Below are positions 43,065 through 54,333 of a stretch of 64,000 bases of DNA, one piece after another (the stretch's first letter is position 1; the number at the start of each line of letters is the position of its first letter). Both the position numbers and the translations under genes were made by a program. The stretch covers positions 3,561,501 through 3,625,500 of the forward strand of contig JADJWQ010000006.1 in NCBI GenBank assembly GCA_016716265.1. The letters are read 5' to 3'. Source of the DNA: Planctomycetota bacterium. GTDB lineage: Bacteria; Planctomycetota; UBA1135; UBA2386. The notes under the pieces are model-generated. The model was not told where the DNA came from, did no database searches, and saw nothing but the letters and a program-made list of their open reading frames with translations.

Positions 43065-43340
43065 TTGGGGGAGCGCGTGTCCGCGCGCGGTCGGTCGATG
43101 TGCGGCGCAGCCCCGCGCGGTGGACGACGCCACGACGGCGGACCATACGGCCCGCCGGGCTGTCGATCGGCCCGGAGCGCAGCGAACACGGAGTCGGTGA
43201 GCACCGGAACCGAACGGACCAGCAGGACGCTTCTCGTCGGACACGAATTTCGACAGGACGTCCCCAATGCATGTCCGGTATCGACCCTGACGGAACAAGC
43301 CCCTACGGTGCTATCCCATTGTGGACGACACCGAGGCCCC

Positions 43341-43361
43341 ATGTATATTGTATTGATACAT
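43341..43361. promoter_or_regulatory. AT-rich palindrome, likely promoter or operator of the hydrogenase operon
   Basis: ATGTAT and ATACAT flank a 9-base spacer (ATTGTATTG). Only 4 of 21 bases are G or C in a ~70% G+C genome. On the minus strand it contains TATACA, a good -10 hexamer, but I find no matching -35. A half-site like TTGAT is present, yet its spacing does not fit FNR or CRP. It likely binds a dimeric regulator or RNA polymerase. Confidence 0.5.
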
Positions 43362-43596
43362 CAGGTGCTATCCGGACCGCTGCGGAACCGGATGGCACGC
43401 TCCGAATCCGATTGCAGATGCTCGGTGATGCCCCAGACGGAACCGCCCTCGAGACCGACGGATTGCGATGGGTCGGCAAGAGTCCCTCGCGAGGCGCGCC
43501 GCCGCAGGCGAATCGGTGGAATCGTCGAGGTGGCGCAACGTGGCGAGGGGCTTCAGAAGCCCGCTCCAAGATGCCGCGGATGGCGGCGTCGGAACA

Positions 43597-44391
43597 CTAG
43601 AGTGAGCGCGCCCGCTTCGCCGCGGCCGCCGCGCGCACGAACTCGTACCACGCGGCCAGGCCGTCACCGCTGCGGGACGACACGTCCAGCACGCGCGCGG
43701 CCGGCGCGACCTCGGCGACCGCGGCGTGGATGCGCGCGGTGTCGACCTCGAGGACCTCGCACAGGTCGGTCTTCGTGACCAGCACGAGCTCGGCGCCGAG
43801 GAAGATCGTCGGGTACTTCGTCGGCTTGTCCTCGCCCTCGGTGACCGACGTCAGCACGACGCGGTGGTCCTCGCCGAGATCGAAGGACGCCGGGCACACG
43901 AGGTTGCCGACGTTCTCGAGGAACAGCACGTCGAGGCCGCCGAGGTCGAGGCGCTCGAGGCCGTGCAGCACCATGTGGGCGTCGAGGTGGCACACGTTGC
44001 CGGTCGTGATCTGCACGGCCTGCGCGCCGGTCGTCTGCAGGCGGCGCGCGTCGTGGTCGGTGGCGAGATCGCCGACCAGCACCGCCGCGCGCAGGTCCAG
44101 CTCGCGCAGCGTGCGCTCCAGCAGGCTCGTCTTGCCGCTGCCCGGCGACGACACCAGGTTCAGCCCGAGGATCCCCTTGCCGAGCAGCACCCCGCGCACG
44201 CGCTCGGCGAGGCGGTCGTTCTTGGCGAGCACGCGCTGCTCCAGCTCGATGACACCGCGCTCGTGGACGTGGCCGGCGTGGTCCCCGGCCGCGCCGCCAT
44301 GGTCGTGTGCGCCGAGCAGGACGCCGCGACCCGCCGTCGCCGGACCGAGGATCCGGACACCACCCGCACCGCGCACGTCGTCACCGCACAT
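43597..44391 (-). CDS. hypB: Hydrogenase nickel-incorporation GTPase HypB
   Basis: HypB (264 residues) delivers nickel to the hydrogenase large subunit. The GTP-binding P-loop is LVSSPGSGKTSLLERT. Further G motifs are LFLENVGNLVCPASFDLGE, with the metal-binding Cys, and ELVLVTKTDLCEVLEVD. A short His-rich stretch (GAHDHGGAAGDHAGHVHERG) near the N-terminus may store nickel; the N-terminal CxxCGC motif of E. coli HypB is absent. The ATG at 44391 follows a GGAGG. It lies upstream of, and codirectional with, the hydrogenase operon and divergent from hypA. Confidence 0.95.
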   Translation of the reverse strand: MCGDDVRGAGGVRILGPATAGRGVLLGAHDHGGAAGDHAGHVHERGVIELEQRVLAKNDRLAERVRGVLLGKGILGLNLVSSPGSGKTSLLERTLRELDLRAAVLVGDLATDHDARRLQTTGAQAVQITTGNVCHLDAHMVLHGLERLDLGGLDVLFLENVGNLVCPASFDLGEDHRVVLTSVTEGEDKPTKYPTIFLGAELVLVTKTDLCEVLEVDTARIHAAVAEVAPAARVLDVSSRSGDGLAAWYEFVRAAAAAKRARSL

Positions 44392-44534
44392 CGCCTGCCT
44401 CCGCATCGCGGACCGCTCGGCGACCCCGCCCGACACGGGACGGGCGCGCGCGGCCCAGAACCGGTGAAACGACGCGGCTCGCACGGGGTTTTCGCTGGAG
44501 CCCCACCGGTCAGTGCCGACCACCGGGCCACCGC

Positions 44535-44891
44535 GTGCACGAGCTGTCGATCGCCCTGCAGATCCTCCGCAGCGCCGAGGACGCCGCGCTCCGCGCGGGC
44601 ACCCCACGCGTGCTCGCAGTGCATCTGCAGCTCGGCCGGCTCGCCGGCGTCGTGCGCGAGTCGCTCGACTTCGCCTGGGACGTCGCCACCGAAGGCACGC
44701 CGCTCGCCGGCGCGGCGCTGCACATCGAGGACGTCGAGGCCCGCGGCCGGTGTGCGCAGTGCGGGCGCGAGGTCGAGCTGCCCGACTGGCGCAGCCTGCG
44801 CTGCCCCGAGTGCGCCACGCTGGTCGTCGAGTTGACCGCCGGCCGCGAGCTCGCGATCCGCGCGATCGAGGTCGCGACAGAGCCCGGATGA
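44535..44891 (+). CDS. hypA: Hydrogenase maturation protein HypA
   Basis: HypA (118 residues) works with HypB in nickel insertion. It starts at a GTG giving the invariant MHELSIALQI N-terminus, whose His2 binds nickel. The zinc site is GRCAQCGREVELPDW with RCPECATLVVE. It is divergent from hypB across 143 bases, an unusual arrangement since hypA and hypB normally share an operon. Its last two codons and stop lie inside the left arm of the second hairpin repeat. hypC, D, E and F are not in the window. Confidence 0.94.
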   Translation: MHELSIALQILRSAEDAALRAGTPRVLAVHLQLGRLAGVVRESLDFAWDVATEGTPLAGAALHIEDVEARGRCAQCGREVELPDWRSLRCPECATLVVELTAGRELAIRAIEVATEPG

Positions 44892-45059
44892 TCCACGAGA
44901 TCCCGTCGCGAGGTTGCGCAAGACGCTGGCTGGCGAGGAGTCGAGTCGGTTCCGCGCGCAGGCGTGTTCGTGCGACACGTCGAGCGCGGGTTCGGCTCGA
45001 CGACGACGCCAGCCAGCGTCTTGCGTGACCGCAGCAGGCATCTCGTGGATCATCCGGGC
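44882..45059. repeat. Long hairpin repeat, copy 2 (REPIN/MITE-like)
   Basis: The left arm (44882-44934) and right arm (45008-45059) pair perfectly over the outer 20 bases and almost perfectly over the inner 21. They are separated by the same unpaired middle seen in copy 1 (CCCGTCGCGAGG left, GCCTGCTGCGG right). The 73-base loop contains 44980-45005, which is the reverse complement of 14045-14070 in copy 1 with one mismatch in 26. It lies between the 3' ends of hypA and an NtrC-type regulator and supplies the hypA stop codon. It could also terminate both. Confidence 0.85.
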
Positions 45060-45108
45060 CAGGCCGACGGCGCCCGGACCTGACGCGAGCGCGGTGCACC
45101 CGGCCCGC

Positions 45109-46436
<1,328 letters not shown>

Positions 46437-46440
<4 letters not shown>

Positions 46441-47504
46441 CGCGGCCTCCCGGCGACCGCGCGCGGCAGGCGCACGCGGAACACCGCGCCACCGTCGGCG
46501 CGGACCAGCTCGATGCTGCCGCCGAGGAACGACAGCACGCGCGCCGCGAGCGCCAGCCCGAGGCCGTGGCCGGTCGCTTTCGACGTGACGAACGGCTCGA
46601 ACAGCCGCCCCGCGAGCTCCGCGGGAATGCCGGGGCCGTCGTCGGCGACGGTCACCGTCAGCTCGTCGCCGGCGATCGCGGCGTCGACCCGCACGGCCGG
46701 CTCGCGGTCGGCTGCGGCCTCCTTGGCATTGCGCAGGAGGTTGGCCAGGACGCGGCCGAGCGCGATGGCATCGCACGCCTCGCCCGTGGCGCCGGTCACC
46801 GTCACGCTGCGCGACGGCAGGGCAGCCTCGGCGGTCGCGCGCTCGACGACGACGGCGAACGACGTCAGGCACGGATCAGACTGCCGCACGGGACGCGCGA
46901 ACTCGAGCATCGCGGCCACGATCGCGTCGACCTGCTCGACGCCCTCCGCGAGCCGGTCGGCGAACGAACGCAGCCGCTGCGGGTCGTCGCAGCGGCGCAT
47001 GAGCGACGCATAGCCGAGGACACCATTGAGCGGATTGCGGATCTCGTGCGCGACGCCGAGCGCCAGCTCGCTGAGCCCGGCCAGGCGGTCCAGCCGCTGC
47101 ACTTCGCGTTCGAGATCGACGACCCGCGTGCGATCCTCGAGCACGATCAGCTCGCCGCGCTGCGGCAGCTCGGCGCGCCGCACGCGCACGGTGACCGCAC
47201 CGAGCCGGTGCTCGCCGTCCGCGATCGCGCTCCAGCGCGCGACGTCGAACAGCGCGCGCAGCCGGTCCGCCTCCGGGTTGCTCCAGATCGCGTCGCCGCG
47301 CGCATCGACCGCGGCGACCCCGACCGGCAGCGCGCAGAACACGCGCTCGCGCTCGTCGAGCGTCGCCGACAGCCGCTCGTTGGTACGGGCGAGCTCGAGG
47401 TCGACCGCCGCGGCGCGCTCCTCGAGCCGCGCGTAGCGCTCCTCGAGGCGGCGAGCGGCCGACACGAATCCGGCGAAGCCCTCGAGCAGCTCGGCGTTCG
47501 TCAC
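46437..47504 (-). CDS. Sensor histidine kinase, cytoplasmic (FleS/AtoS-like)
   Basis: The protein has 355 residues. An N-terminal coiled coil (15-60) precedes a degenerate PAS domain (VFCALPVGVAAVDARGDAIW). The dimerisation and phosphoacceptor box GVAHEIRNPLNGVLGYASL and the ATPase boxes NLLRNAKEA, VADDGPGIP and GHGLGLALAARVL follow. It has no membrane helix, so it senses a cytoplasmic or complex-bound signal, as FleS/FlrB do. It is the obvious partner of the NtrC-type regulator immediately downstream. Confidence 0.93.
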
Positions 47505-48490
47505 TTCGCCGCTCCGAGATCGATGGTTCGCGGGTCGCGCCGCGGCTGCCAGTCGCCGGTGTCGGCGAGCCAGCGCATCACCGCGAGCGCGGTCGCCGCC
47601 GCCCGACCCCAGGTGCCGTAGCTGCGCGAGCCGTCCGGCGCGCGCTGCTGGTCGCGCGCCATGATGTCGATGTAGAGGTTCTCGGCGGCGACGCGGTCGC
47701 CCACCTGCTCGAGACAGCGCGCCAGCGCGAAGCGGTCGCGCGGGTGCGGCTCGGGACCGGCGCAGGCCGCCGCGAGCTCGGTCAGGGCGTCCGCCAGGCG
47801 CCGCTCCGCGGCTCGCCGCAGCTCGGCCGCGCCGTCCGCGTCGCCGTCGCGGTCGCGCCGCGCGGCGTCGGCGAGCAGCCCGACACCGACGCGCAGGAGC
47901 GCGTGGCCGAGGCGCGCGCGGTCCTCGATGCCGGCGATCACGTGGTCGGGGCCGGTCGTCACCGGCGGCCGGCGCACCGCCGCCGGCGCGGCCGGCCCGC
48001 CGTCGTCCGCCTCGGCCGAGCGCGCCGACTCGTCCGCGTCACCACCGGTGAGCGCCGCGCGGGCGCGATCGACCAGCTCGCGCAGGTCCGCCGGCCGCGG
48101 GACGCCCGACGGCGCCGGGAGCGCGCCGGACGGGCGCCGCCCGACCGCCTCGCGCGCCGTGGCGACCTGCTCGCGGAGCTCCGCGTGACGGCGCGCGAGC
48201 CGCTCGACCTCGGCCCGGCCGGCGTCGAGCTGGGTACGGCCGCCGAACCGCGCGACCTCGAGGGTGTGCTCGTCGACGCGCAGCAGCGGATCGTCGACCT
48301 GCAGCCCGAGGTCGACCCGGATGCGCGCGTCGAGCAGGCGCTCCTGCGCGAGCTGCGCCTCGGCGAGCCGGTCGCGCAGCGACCTCAGCAGGCGCTCGCG
48401 GTCGCCGCGCTCCGCCGACCGGGTCTGCGCAGGCAGGCCCGCCAGGAGCGCGAGCGACAGCAGGATGCCGACGGCGACGCCGCGCGTCAT
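47501..48490 (-). CDS. Exported coiled-coil protein, function unknown
   Basis: The protein has 329 residues with a signal peptide (AVGILLSLALLAGLPAQ). A helical, Arg/Glu/Leu-rich region with likely coiled coil covers 25-130. Then comes a Pro/Ala linker and a helical C-terminus with a TPR-like pair (DRFALARCLEQVGDRVAAEN). No known family is recognised. The ATG overlaps the stop of the upstream STN/TPR gene and its own stop overlaps the kinase start. Probably a periplasmic partner of the neighbouring TPR proteins. Confidence 0.65.
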   Translation of the reverse strand: MTRGVAVGILLSLALLAGLPAQTRSAERGDRERLLRSLRDRLAEAQLAQERLLDARIRVDLGLQVDDPLLRVDEHTLEVARFGGRTQLDAGRAEVERLARRHAELREQVATAREAVGRRPSGALPAPSGVPRPADLRELVDRARAALTGGDADESARSAEADDGGPAAPAAVRRPPVTTGPDHVIAGIEDRARLGHALLRVGVGLLADAARRDRDGDADGAAELRRAAERRLADALTELAAACAGPEPHPRDRFALARCLEQVGDRVAAENLYIDIMARDQQRAPDGSRSYGTWGRAAATALAVMRWLADTGDWQPRRDPRTIDLGAAK

Positions 48491-50109
48491 CGCAGCACCC
48501 CCCGCCACGCGTCCGCGGCCCGCTCGGCATCGCCGAGCGCGTCGTAGACCGACCCGAAGATCTCCGCGATGCGCGGCTCGAGCTCCCGGCTCGTCATGCG
48601 GCGCGCGATCGGCAGCGCCTGCGCCGGGAACGCCTCGAGCATGCCGGTCTCCCGACATTGCGCGTGGAGCGCCTCGATCTGCAGCAGGCGGGCGCGGTCG
48701 CCGAGCTCGTCACCGCGCTCGGCGATCTTCTCCAGCACGCCGACCGCCTTGCGGTAGCGGCCGCGCGCCATGAACAGCTGCGCGAGATAGACGCCGAGCT
48801 CGGCCTCGCCGTCGGGGTCCTTGCGCACGTCGAGCTCGAGCTCGAGCAGCGCGCGATCCTCGTCGCCGACCGCGAGCAGGCTCGCGGCCCACAGCTCGCT
48901 CGAGCGCCGCGCCCAGCATCGATCCAACCCGTCGCGCTCGCGCCGCGCGGCGACCGCCGCGGCGCGCGCCTGCAGGAAGCGCTGCTGCTCGAGGTAGGCC
49001 TGCCCGATCATCACCAGCGCGACCGCGCGCCGCGGATCGTCGGGCGCGCTGAGGTCGAAGAACCGCCGCAGGTGGCGCTCGGCGTCGTCGGGCCGCTCGG
49101 GGTGCAGCTGCGACGCCACGAAGCCGGCGAGGAGCTCGTGATCGGCCTGCTGCTCGCGCGCGAGGCTCGCGACGCGGAACGCGCCGTCGAGCGTGGCGAG
49201 CGCGGCCTCGCACTCGTCGGCGCGGTCGAGGCGGAACCAGGCGGTCGCACGCAGCAGGTAGACATCGACGATCTCCTGGTTCTGCGCGAGGTAGAGCGCG
49301 CGGCGCTCGAGCTCGCGCGCACACTCCTCGAAGCGGCCCTGCTCGATCAGCAGGCGCCCGAGCAACACCGTGCCGCGCACCGTCTCCGGGCTCCCGACGT
49401 GCTGCCGGAACAGTCGCTGCAGCGTGCGCTCGCACTCGAGGAACCAGGCGTCGCCGTCGGTCGCGCTGCGGCCGAGCTCGAAGTAGCACTCGGCGAGTCG
49501 CAGCAGCGAGCGCGGCGCCTTGTCGACGTGCGGCGCGAGCGCGTAGACCTCCTCGAGCACCCGCGTCGCATCCTCGAGCGAGCCCTCCTGCCGCAGGATC
49601 GCCGCGACCTGCATGCGCGCGTCGATCGCGGCGGTGGAGTCCGGATCGCTGGCCGATTCCGCGCTGTCGAGGTAGCGGCGGTACCACTGCAGTGCCGTGT
49701 GCCGCAGGCGCTGGCGACCCGCGGCGCTCGCCGCGTCGGGGACCTCGATGACGACCAGCTCGACGGCGGTGCCGCCAGCGTCGAGCGGGCGCTCGTGGAA
49801 CACGACGTCGGCGCCGCCGGCGACGGCGATCAGCTGCGCCGCGCTCCGCGGGTCGAGCCCGCCGAACGCGAGATCGACGAGGTGGTCGGCGAGCCGCGGT
49901 CCGAGGTCGTCGAGCTGCCAGCGCAGGCGCCAGCCGAGCGCCGTCGCGAGCTCGCCGAGCGCGCGATCGCAAGGCACGGCCGGCCGGTTGGCCGCGACCG
50001 TCACCCGCTCACCGTCGCGCGTGACGCGGAACGTGCCGCCGACCTCCTGAGCCGCGCCGCTCGCGCAGAGCACGGCCGCCCACGCGAGCCAGGCGACGCG
50101 CGCGATCAC
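48487..50109 (-). CDS. Exported STN-like/TPR protein
   Basis: The protein has 540 residues with a signal peptide (VAWLAWAAVLCASGAAQE). Residues ~28-120 resemble a secretin/TonB short N-terminal (STN) domain (ALGELATALGWRLRWQLDDL; PRSAAQLIAVAGGADVVF). The rest consists of many TPR-like helix pairs (LGRLLIEQGRFEECARELER; VYLAQLFMARGRYRKAVGVL). It starts at a GTG overlapping the upstream stop. The STN part suggests contact with a secretion, TonB or envelope complex, but no such genes are visible here. Confidence 0.72.
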   Translation of the reverse strand: MIARVAWLAWAAVLCASGAAQEVGGTFRVTRDGERVTVAANRPAVPCDRALGELATALGWRLRWQLDDLGPRLADHLVDLAFGGLDPRSAAQLIAVAGGADVVFHERPLDAGGTAVELVVIEVPDAASAAGRQRLRHTALQWYRRYLDSAESASDPDSTAAIDARMQVAAILRQEGSLEDATRVLEEVYALAPHVDKAPRSLLRLAECYFELGRSATDGDAWFLECERTLQRLFRQHVGSPETVRGTVLLGRLLIEQGRFEECARELERRALYLAQNQEIVDVYLLRATAWFRLDRADECEAALATLDGAFRVASLAREQQADHELLAGFVASQLHPERPDDAERHLRRFFDLSAPDDPRRAVALVMIGQAYLEQQRFLQARAAAVAARRERDGLDRCWARRSSELWAASLLAVGDEDRALLELELDVRKDPDGEAELGVYLAQLFMARGRYRKAVGVLEKIAERGDELGDRARLLQIEALHAQCRETGMLEAFPAQALPIARRMTSRELEPRIAEIFGSVYDALGDAERAADAWRGVLR

Positions 50110-51011
50110 CGCGCCTCCTCGCCGGCGGCGGCGTCGGCCTCGGCGCGGTACGAGTCGCCGAGCTTGAGCCACGCCTCGCCGAGCAGCGCGCGCAGGCCGG
50201 GCGACAGCGTGTCCTGCTGCAGCAGGAACCGCGCATACGCGCTGCGCAGCGCTTCGCTGTCGCCGCGCTGCTCCGCGACGCGCGCCGCCTGCAGCAGCTC
50301 CTCGGCCAGGTAGGCGCGCTGCGAGCCGGGCCGCGCGAGGCGCTCGTGGTCGAGCGCCGCCGCGAGCTCGCCCGAGTTCCGCAGATACATCGCGAGCTGG
50401 CCGTGCACGAGGCGGGCGACCGCCGGATTGAGGTCGGGGTGCCGCTCGAGGAAGCGCTCGAGGAGCTTCGCGGCGAGCCCGTAGTCGCCCTCCATCGCGA
50501 CCATCAGCGCCTGGTGGTAGGCGGGGTCGCCCGGCACCCCGAGTTCGGCGTCGCGCGCCGACAGCCGCGGAGCGGTCTCCGCGGGTCGGTCCGGCGCGAC
50601 CGTGGTCGGCTGCGGCTGCTCGCCGGGCGCCGCGGACCACGCGCGCCACGGCAGCGACAGTCCGGCGATCACGAACACGAGGCTGACGATCAGCGCATTC
50701 TGCAGCGCGCGCGGCGCGGCCGGGTCGTCGCCGAGCACCGGCCCCGCCGGCGGTCGGACCGGCATGCCGGGCGCGGGCTCCGGCACCGCCACGGCAGGCT
50801 CGAACGTACGCTCGCCGGCAGGCGGTTCCGCCGCGTCCATCACCGGAGCGCCCGGCGCCGACTCGGCGAGCGCGCGCTCCGCTTCCTGCCGGGCGCGCTG
50901 GGCGAGACGACGGCGCAGGGCCTTGTCGTCGGCGCCCTGGCCCATCAGCCGCGACAGGCCGTCGGGGGGCGCCTCGGCTCCGGTCTGGCGGTCGTCGTCG
51001 GACTCTCGCAT
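50106..51011 (-). CDS. Single-pass membrane TPR-like protein
   Basis: The protein has 301 residues. The cytoplasmic N-terminus (~1-105) is charged and Pro/Ala-rich. One helix (LQNALIVSLVFVIAGLSLPW) spans the membrane. The outer part carries TPR-like repeats (HQALMVAMEGDYGLAAKLLERF; YARFLLQQDTLSPGLRALLG). No catalytic motif is seen. It lies two bases after the receiver gene and overlaps the STN/TPR gene, so it probably bridges the cytoplasmic signalling proteins and the exported TPR proteins. Confidence 0.7.
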   Translation of the reverse strand: MRESDDDRQTGAEAPPDGLSRLMGQGADDKALRRRLAQRARQEAERALAESAPGAPVMDAAEPPAGERTFEPAVAVPEPAPGMPVRPPAGPVLGDDPAAPRALQNALIVSLVFVIAGLSLPWRAWSAAPGEQPQPTTVAPDRPAETAPRLSARDAELGVPGDPAYHQALMVAMEGDYGLAAKLLERFLERHPDLNPAVARLVHGQLAMYLRNSGELAAALDHERLARPGSQRAYLAEELLQAARVAEQRGDSEALRSAYARFLLQQDTLSPGLRALLGEAWLKLGDSYRAEADAAAGEEAR

Positions 51012-51013
51012 CG

Positions 51014-51916
51014 CTACCTCCACAGCTGGTCGAGCTCCGCGGGGATCCGCGGGCCCACCGGAGACCTTTTCGGCAGCTCTCCCTCCCGTCCCAAGGCAAC
51101 CACGCCGACCTCGAGAGCCGGCGGCAGGTTCAGCAGCGGCGCCGGGCCGCCGGACGGGCCGCGCCCGGCGCCGCGGGCGGCGAGCGCCAACAGGCCGCGG
51201 ACGTCGAGACCGGGCGCTGCGGTGTCCGCGCCGTCGAGGTCGATCGCGACGGGCACGCCCGCGGGCCAGTCGCGATCGTCCCAGCGCACGACCGCGGCGA
51301 CGCCGTCGGGCCGGCCGTCGCGGAACCAGCGCAGCTCGAACGTCGCACCGCCGTCGGACCAGCGCAGGTCGCCGCCCAGCGTCGCGAGCGCCGCGCGCAG
51401 CTCCGGGTCGGCCGCGAGCAGGCGGCCGCAGGCGGTGACGCACAGACCGTCGTCGCGCAGCTCGAGCGACCCCGCACCGGTGCCGAGCAGCGCGCGCACC
51501 GCCGCGACGAGCACCGCGACGTCGCGCGGCAGGGCCGCGTCGCCGGTGGGGCGCGCCACCGCGGGGGCGCACGCCGCCGGCGTGGCGACGACCGCCGCCC
51601 GGCCGATCGCCTCGAGCAGCGCCGCCGGCTGGATCGGCTTGTGCAGGACCTCCACGATCGCCGCGTGCTCGACGACGTCGTCGGGGAAGCCGCTGACGAC
51701 GAGGCAGGCCGCGCCGCGCGCAGCGTCGAGCAGCGGCGCCGCGGTCTCGCCGCACAGCTGCCAGTCGGTGACGACGACGTCGAACCGCTCCGCAGCGAGC
51801 AGCGCGACGGCCGTCGCGACGTCGTCGGCCTGCCGCACCGCGAGACCCTTGAGCCCGAGCCAGGTCGCGAGACCCTCGCGGATGCCGATCTCGTCGTCGA
51901 CGAGCAGCACGGTCAC
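51014..51916 (-). CDS. Response regulator with unrecognised output domain
   Basis: The protein has 300 residues. A receiver domain (1-115) has the acidic pair in LLVDDEIG, phosphoacceptor Asp in VVVTDWQLCGE and Lys in VLHKPIQ. The remaining ~180 residues contain no DNA-binding or enzymatic motif I know (LSPEL-type helices and short strands; SLELRDDGLCVTACGRLLAA). It starts at a GTG overlapping the kinase stop. It may relay phosphate, or act by protein contact as CheY-like proteins do. Confidence 0.85.
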   Translation of the reverse strand: MTVLLVDDEIGIREGLATWLGLKGLAVRQADDVATAVALLAAERFDVVVTDWQLCGETAAPLLDAARGAACLVVSGFPDDVVEHAAIVEVLHKPIQPAALLEAIGRAAVVATPAACAPAVARPTGDAALPRDVAVLVAAVRALLGTGAGSLELRDDGLCVTACGRLLAADPELRAALATLGGDLRWSDGGATFELRWFRDGRPDGVAAVVRWDDRDWPAGVPVAIDLDGADTAAPGLDVRGLLALAARGAGRGPSGGPAPLLNLPPALEVGVVALGREGELPKRSPVGPRIPAELDQLWR

Positions 51917-52653
51917 GCGCCGAGCCCCCCAGCGGCCGCGGTCCGCAGCGGCAGCTCGAGCCGGAAGCGCGCGCCGCCGAGCGGCGAGCTACCGGCGAAC
52001 GTCGCGATGCCGCCGTGCGCGGTGAGGATGTCGCGGACGATCGCGAGGCCGAGCCCGCTGCTGCCGCGACCGGACACGAAGGGCTCGAACAGGCTGTCGT
52101 CCAATGGCGGTGGCACTCCGGGACCGTCGTCGTCGACCTCGATGCACAATGCGGCACCGCGCGGAACGACGGTGACCACGACGCGACCGGCGCCGACCGC
52201 CAGCGCGTTCTCGACCAGGTTGTCGACGGCGCGGCCGAGCAGCGCCGGATCGACGTCGAGCCCGGCGGCGACCGCGGTCGGCCGCACCTCGACGCGCGGG
52301 TCCACCAGGCGGCCGGCCAGCGTGTCGCACACTGCGGCAGCGGTCGTCGCGCGCCGGGCGGGGCGACACCCGCGACCGAACTCCAGGCATGCGGCGAGCA
52401 GACCGCCGAGCCGCTCGAGATCCGCGGTCGCGCGAGCGAGGAAGCGCGCGCGCGGATCGTCGCGGTCGGTCATCTCGGCGACCACCGCGACGCTCGTGAC
52501 CGCCGACGCGAGCGGATTGCGCAGCTCGTGCCCGAGCACCGCGCACAGGCGGCGCGGCAGGCTCGCAGTCGATCGACCGGCGGCCGCCGCGCCGGCCGGG
52601 CCGCAGCCGGCCGCGGCGACCGTCGTCTCGACCTCGATCGGTGCGACGTCCAT
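51913..52653 (-). CDS. Short soluble histidine kinase
   Basis: This 246-residue protein is reduced to a core: phosphoacceptor box VLGHELRNPLASAVTSVAV, then N box NLVENAL, G boxes DDDGPGVPP and SSGLGLAIVRDIL. There is no visible sensor domain, so signal input probably comes from a partner protein. It sits between the NtrC-type regulator (52703-54127) and the receiver protein, overlapping the latter. Either could be its partner. Confidence 0.9.
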   Translation of the reverse strand: MDVAPIEVETTVAAAGCGPAGAAAAGRSTASLPRRLCAVLGHELRNPLASAVTSVAVVAEMTDRDDPRARFLARATADLERLGGLLAACLEFGRGCRPARRATTAAAVCDTLAGRLVDPRVEVRPTAVAAGLDVDPALLGRAVDNLVENALAVGAGRVVVTVVPRGAALCIEVDDDGPGVPPPLDDSLFEPFVSGRGSSGLGLAIVRDILTAHGGIATFAGSSPLGGARFRLELPLRTAAAGGLGA

Positions 52654-52702
52654 GCGCGCTCCGGGGATGGTGCGAGGCGCTCCGCGCGTCGATCGCTGCA
52701 GC

Positions 52703-54127
<1,425 letters not shown>

Positions 54128-54333
54128 CTGCGGAACCCTCGATTCGCCACGGCGACGCCCGTCGATGGACGGCCGACGCCGTGTTGGGGGAAACACCTTT
54201 GCCGAGCCTGTGTCGGCACCCGCAGCGTCGAACTTGTGGGCGAAATCCAGAAAAGCGACGCCCCCGCGCACGACCGTCGGCAACCTGCACGCTGTCGGTA
54301 CACCGAGGCGGTCGGACCGTCCGCCGACCAGCC

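Larger units (their letters stand above)
43028..43596. other. 569-base regulatory region upstream of the hydrogenase operon
   Basis: No convincing gene lies here; the short open frames on both strands lack start signals and family features. The region holds a GC-rich hairpin near the operon start (43043-43064) and an AT-rich palindrome (43341-43361). The 10-mer GGTGCTATCC occurs twice (near 43307 and 43364), flanking the palindrome. Overall composition is less GC-rich than the genes. It probably contains the operon promoter with a long leader of up to ~300 bases. Confidence 0.6.

Noticed and set aside
43341..43361. FNR/CRP-type binding site
   Set aside because: TTGAT and ATCA half-sites are only two bases apart and overlap the palindrome; consensus needs a four- to six-base gap.
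43393..43419. Sigma-54 promoter (TGGCACG ... TTGCA)
   Set aside because: Spacing between the GG and GC elements is 18 bases, where 10 is required.
43303..43569. 88-codon open frame on the minus strand upstream of the hydrogenase operon
   Set aside because: No ribosome site, no recognisable features, Arg/Pro-rich composition typical of chance frames in high-G+C DNA.
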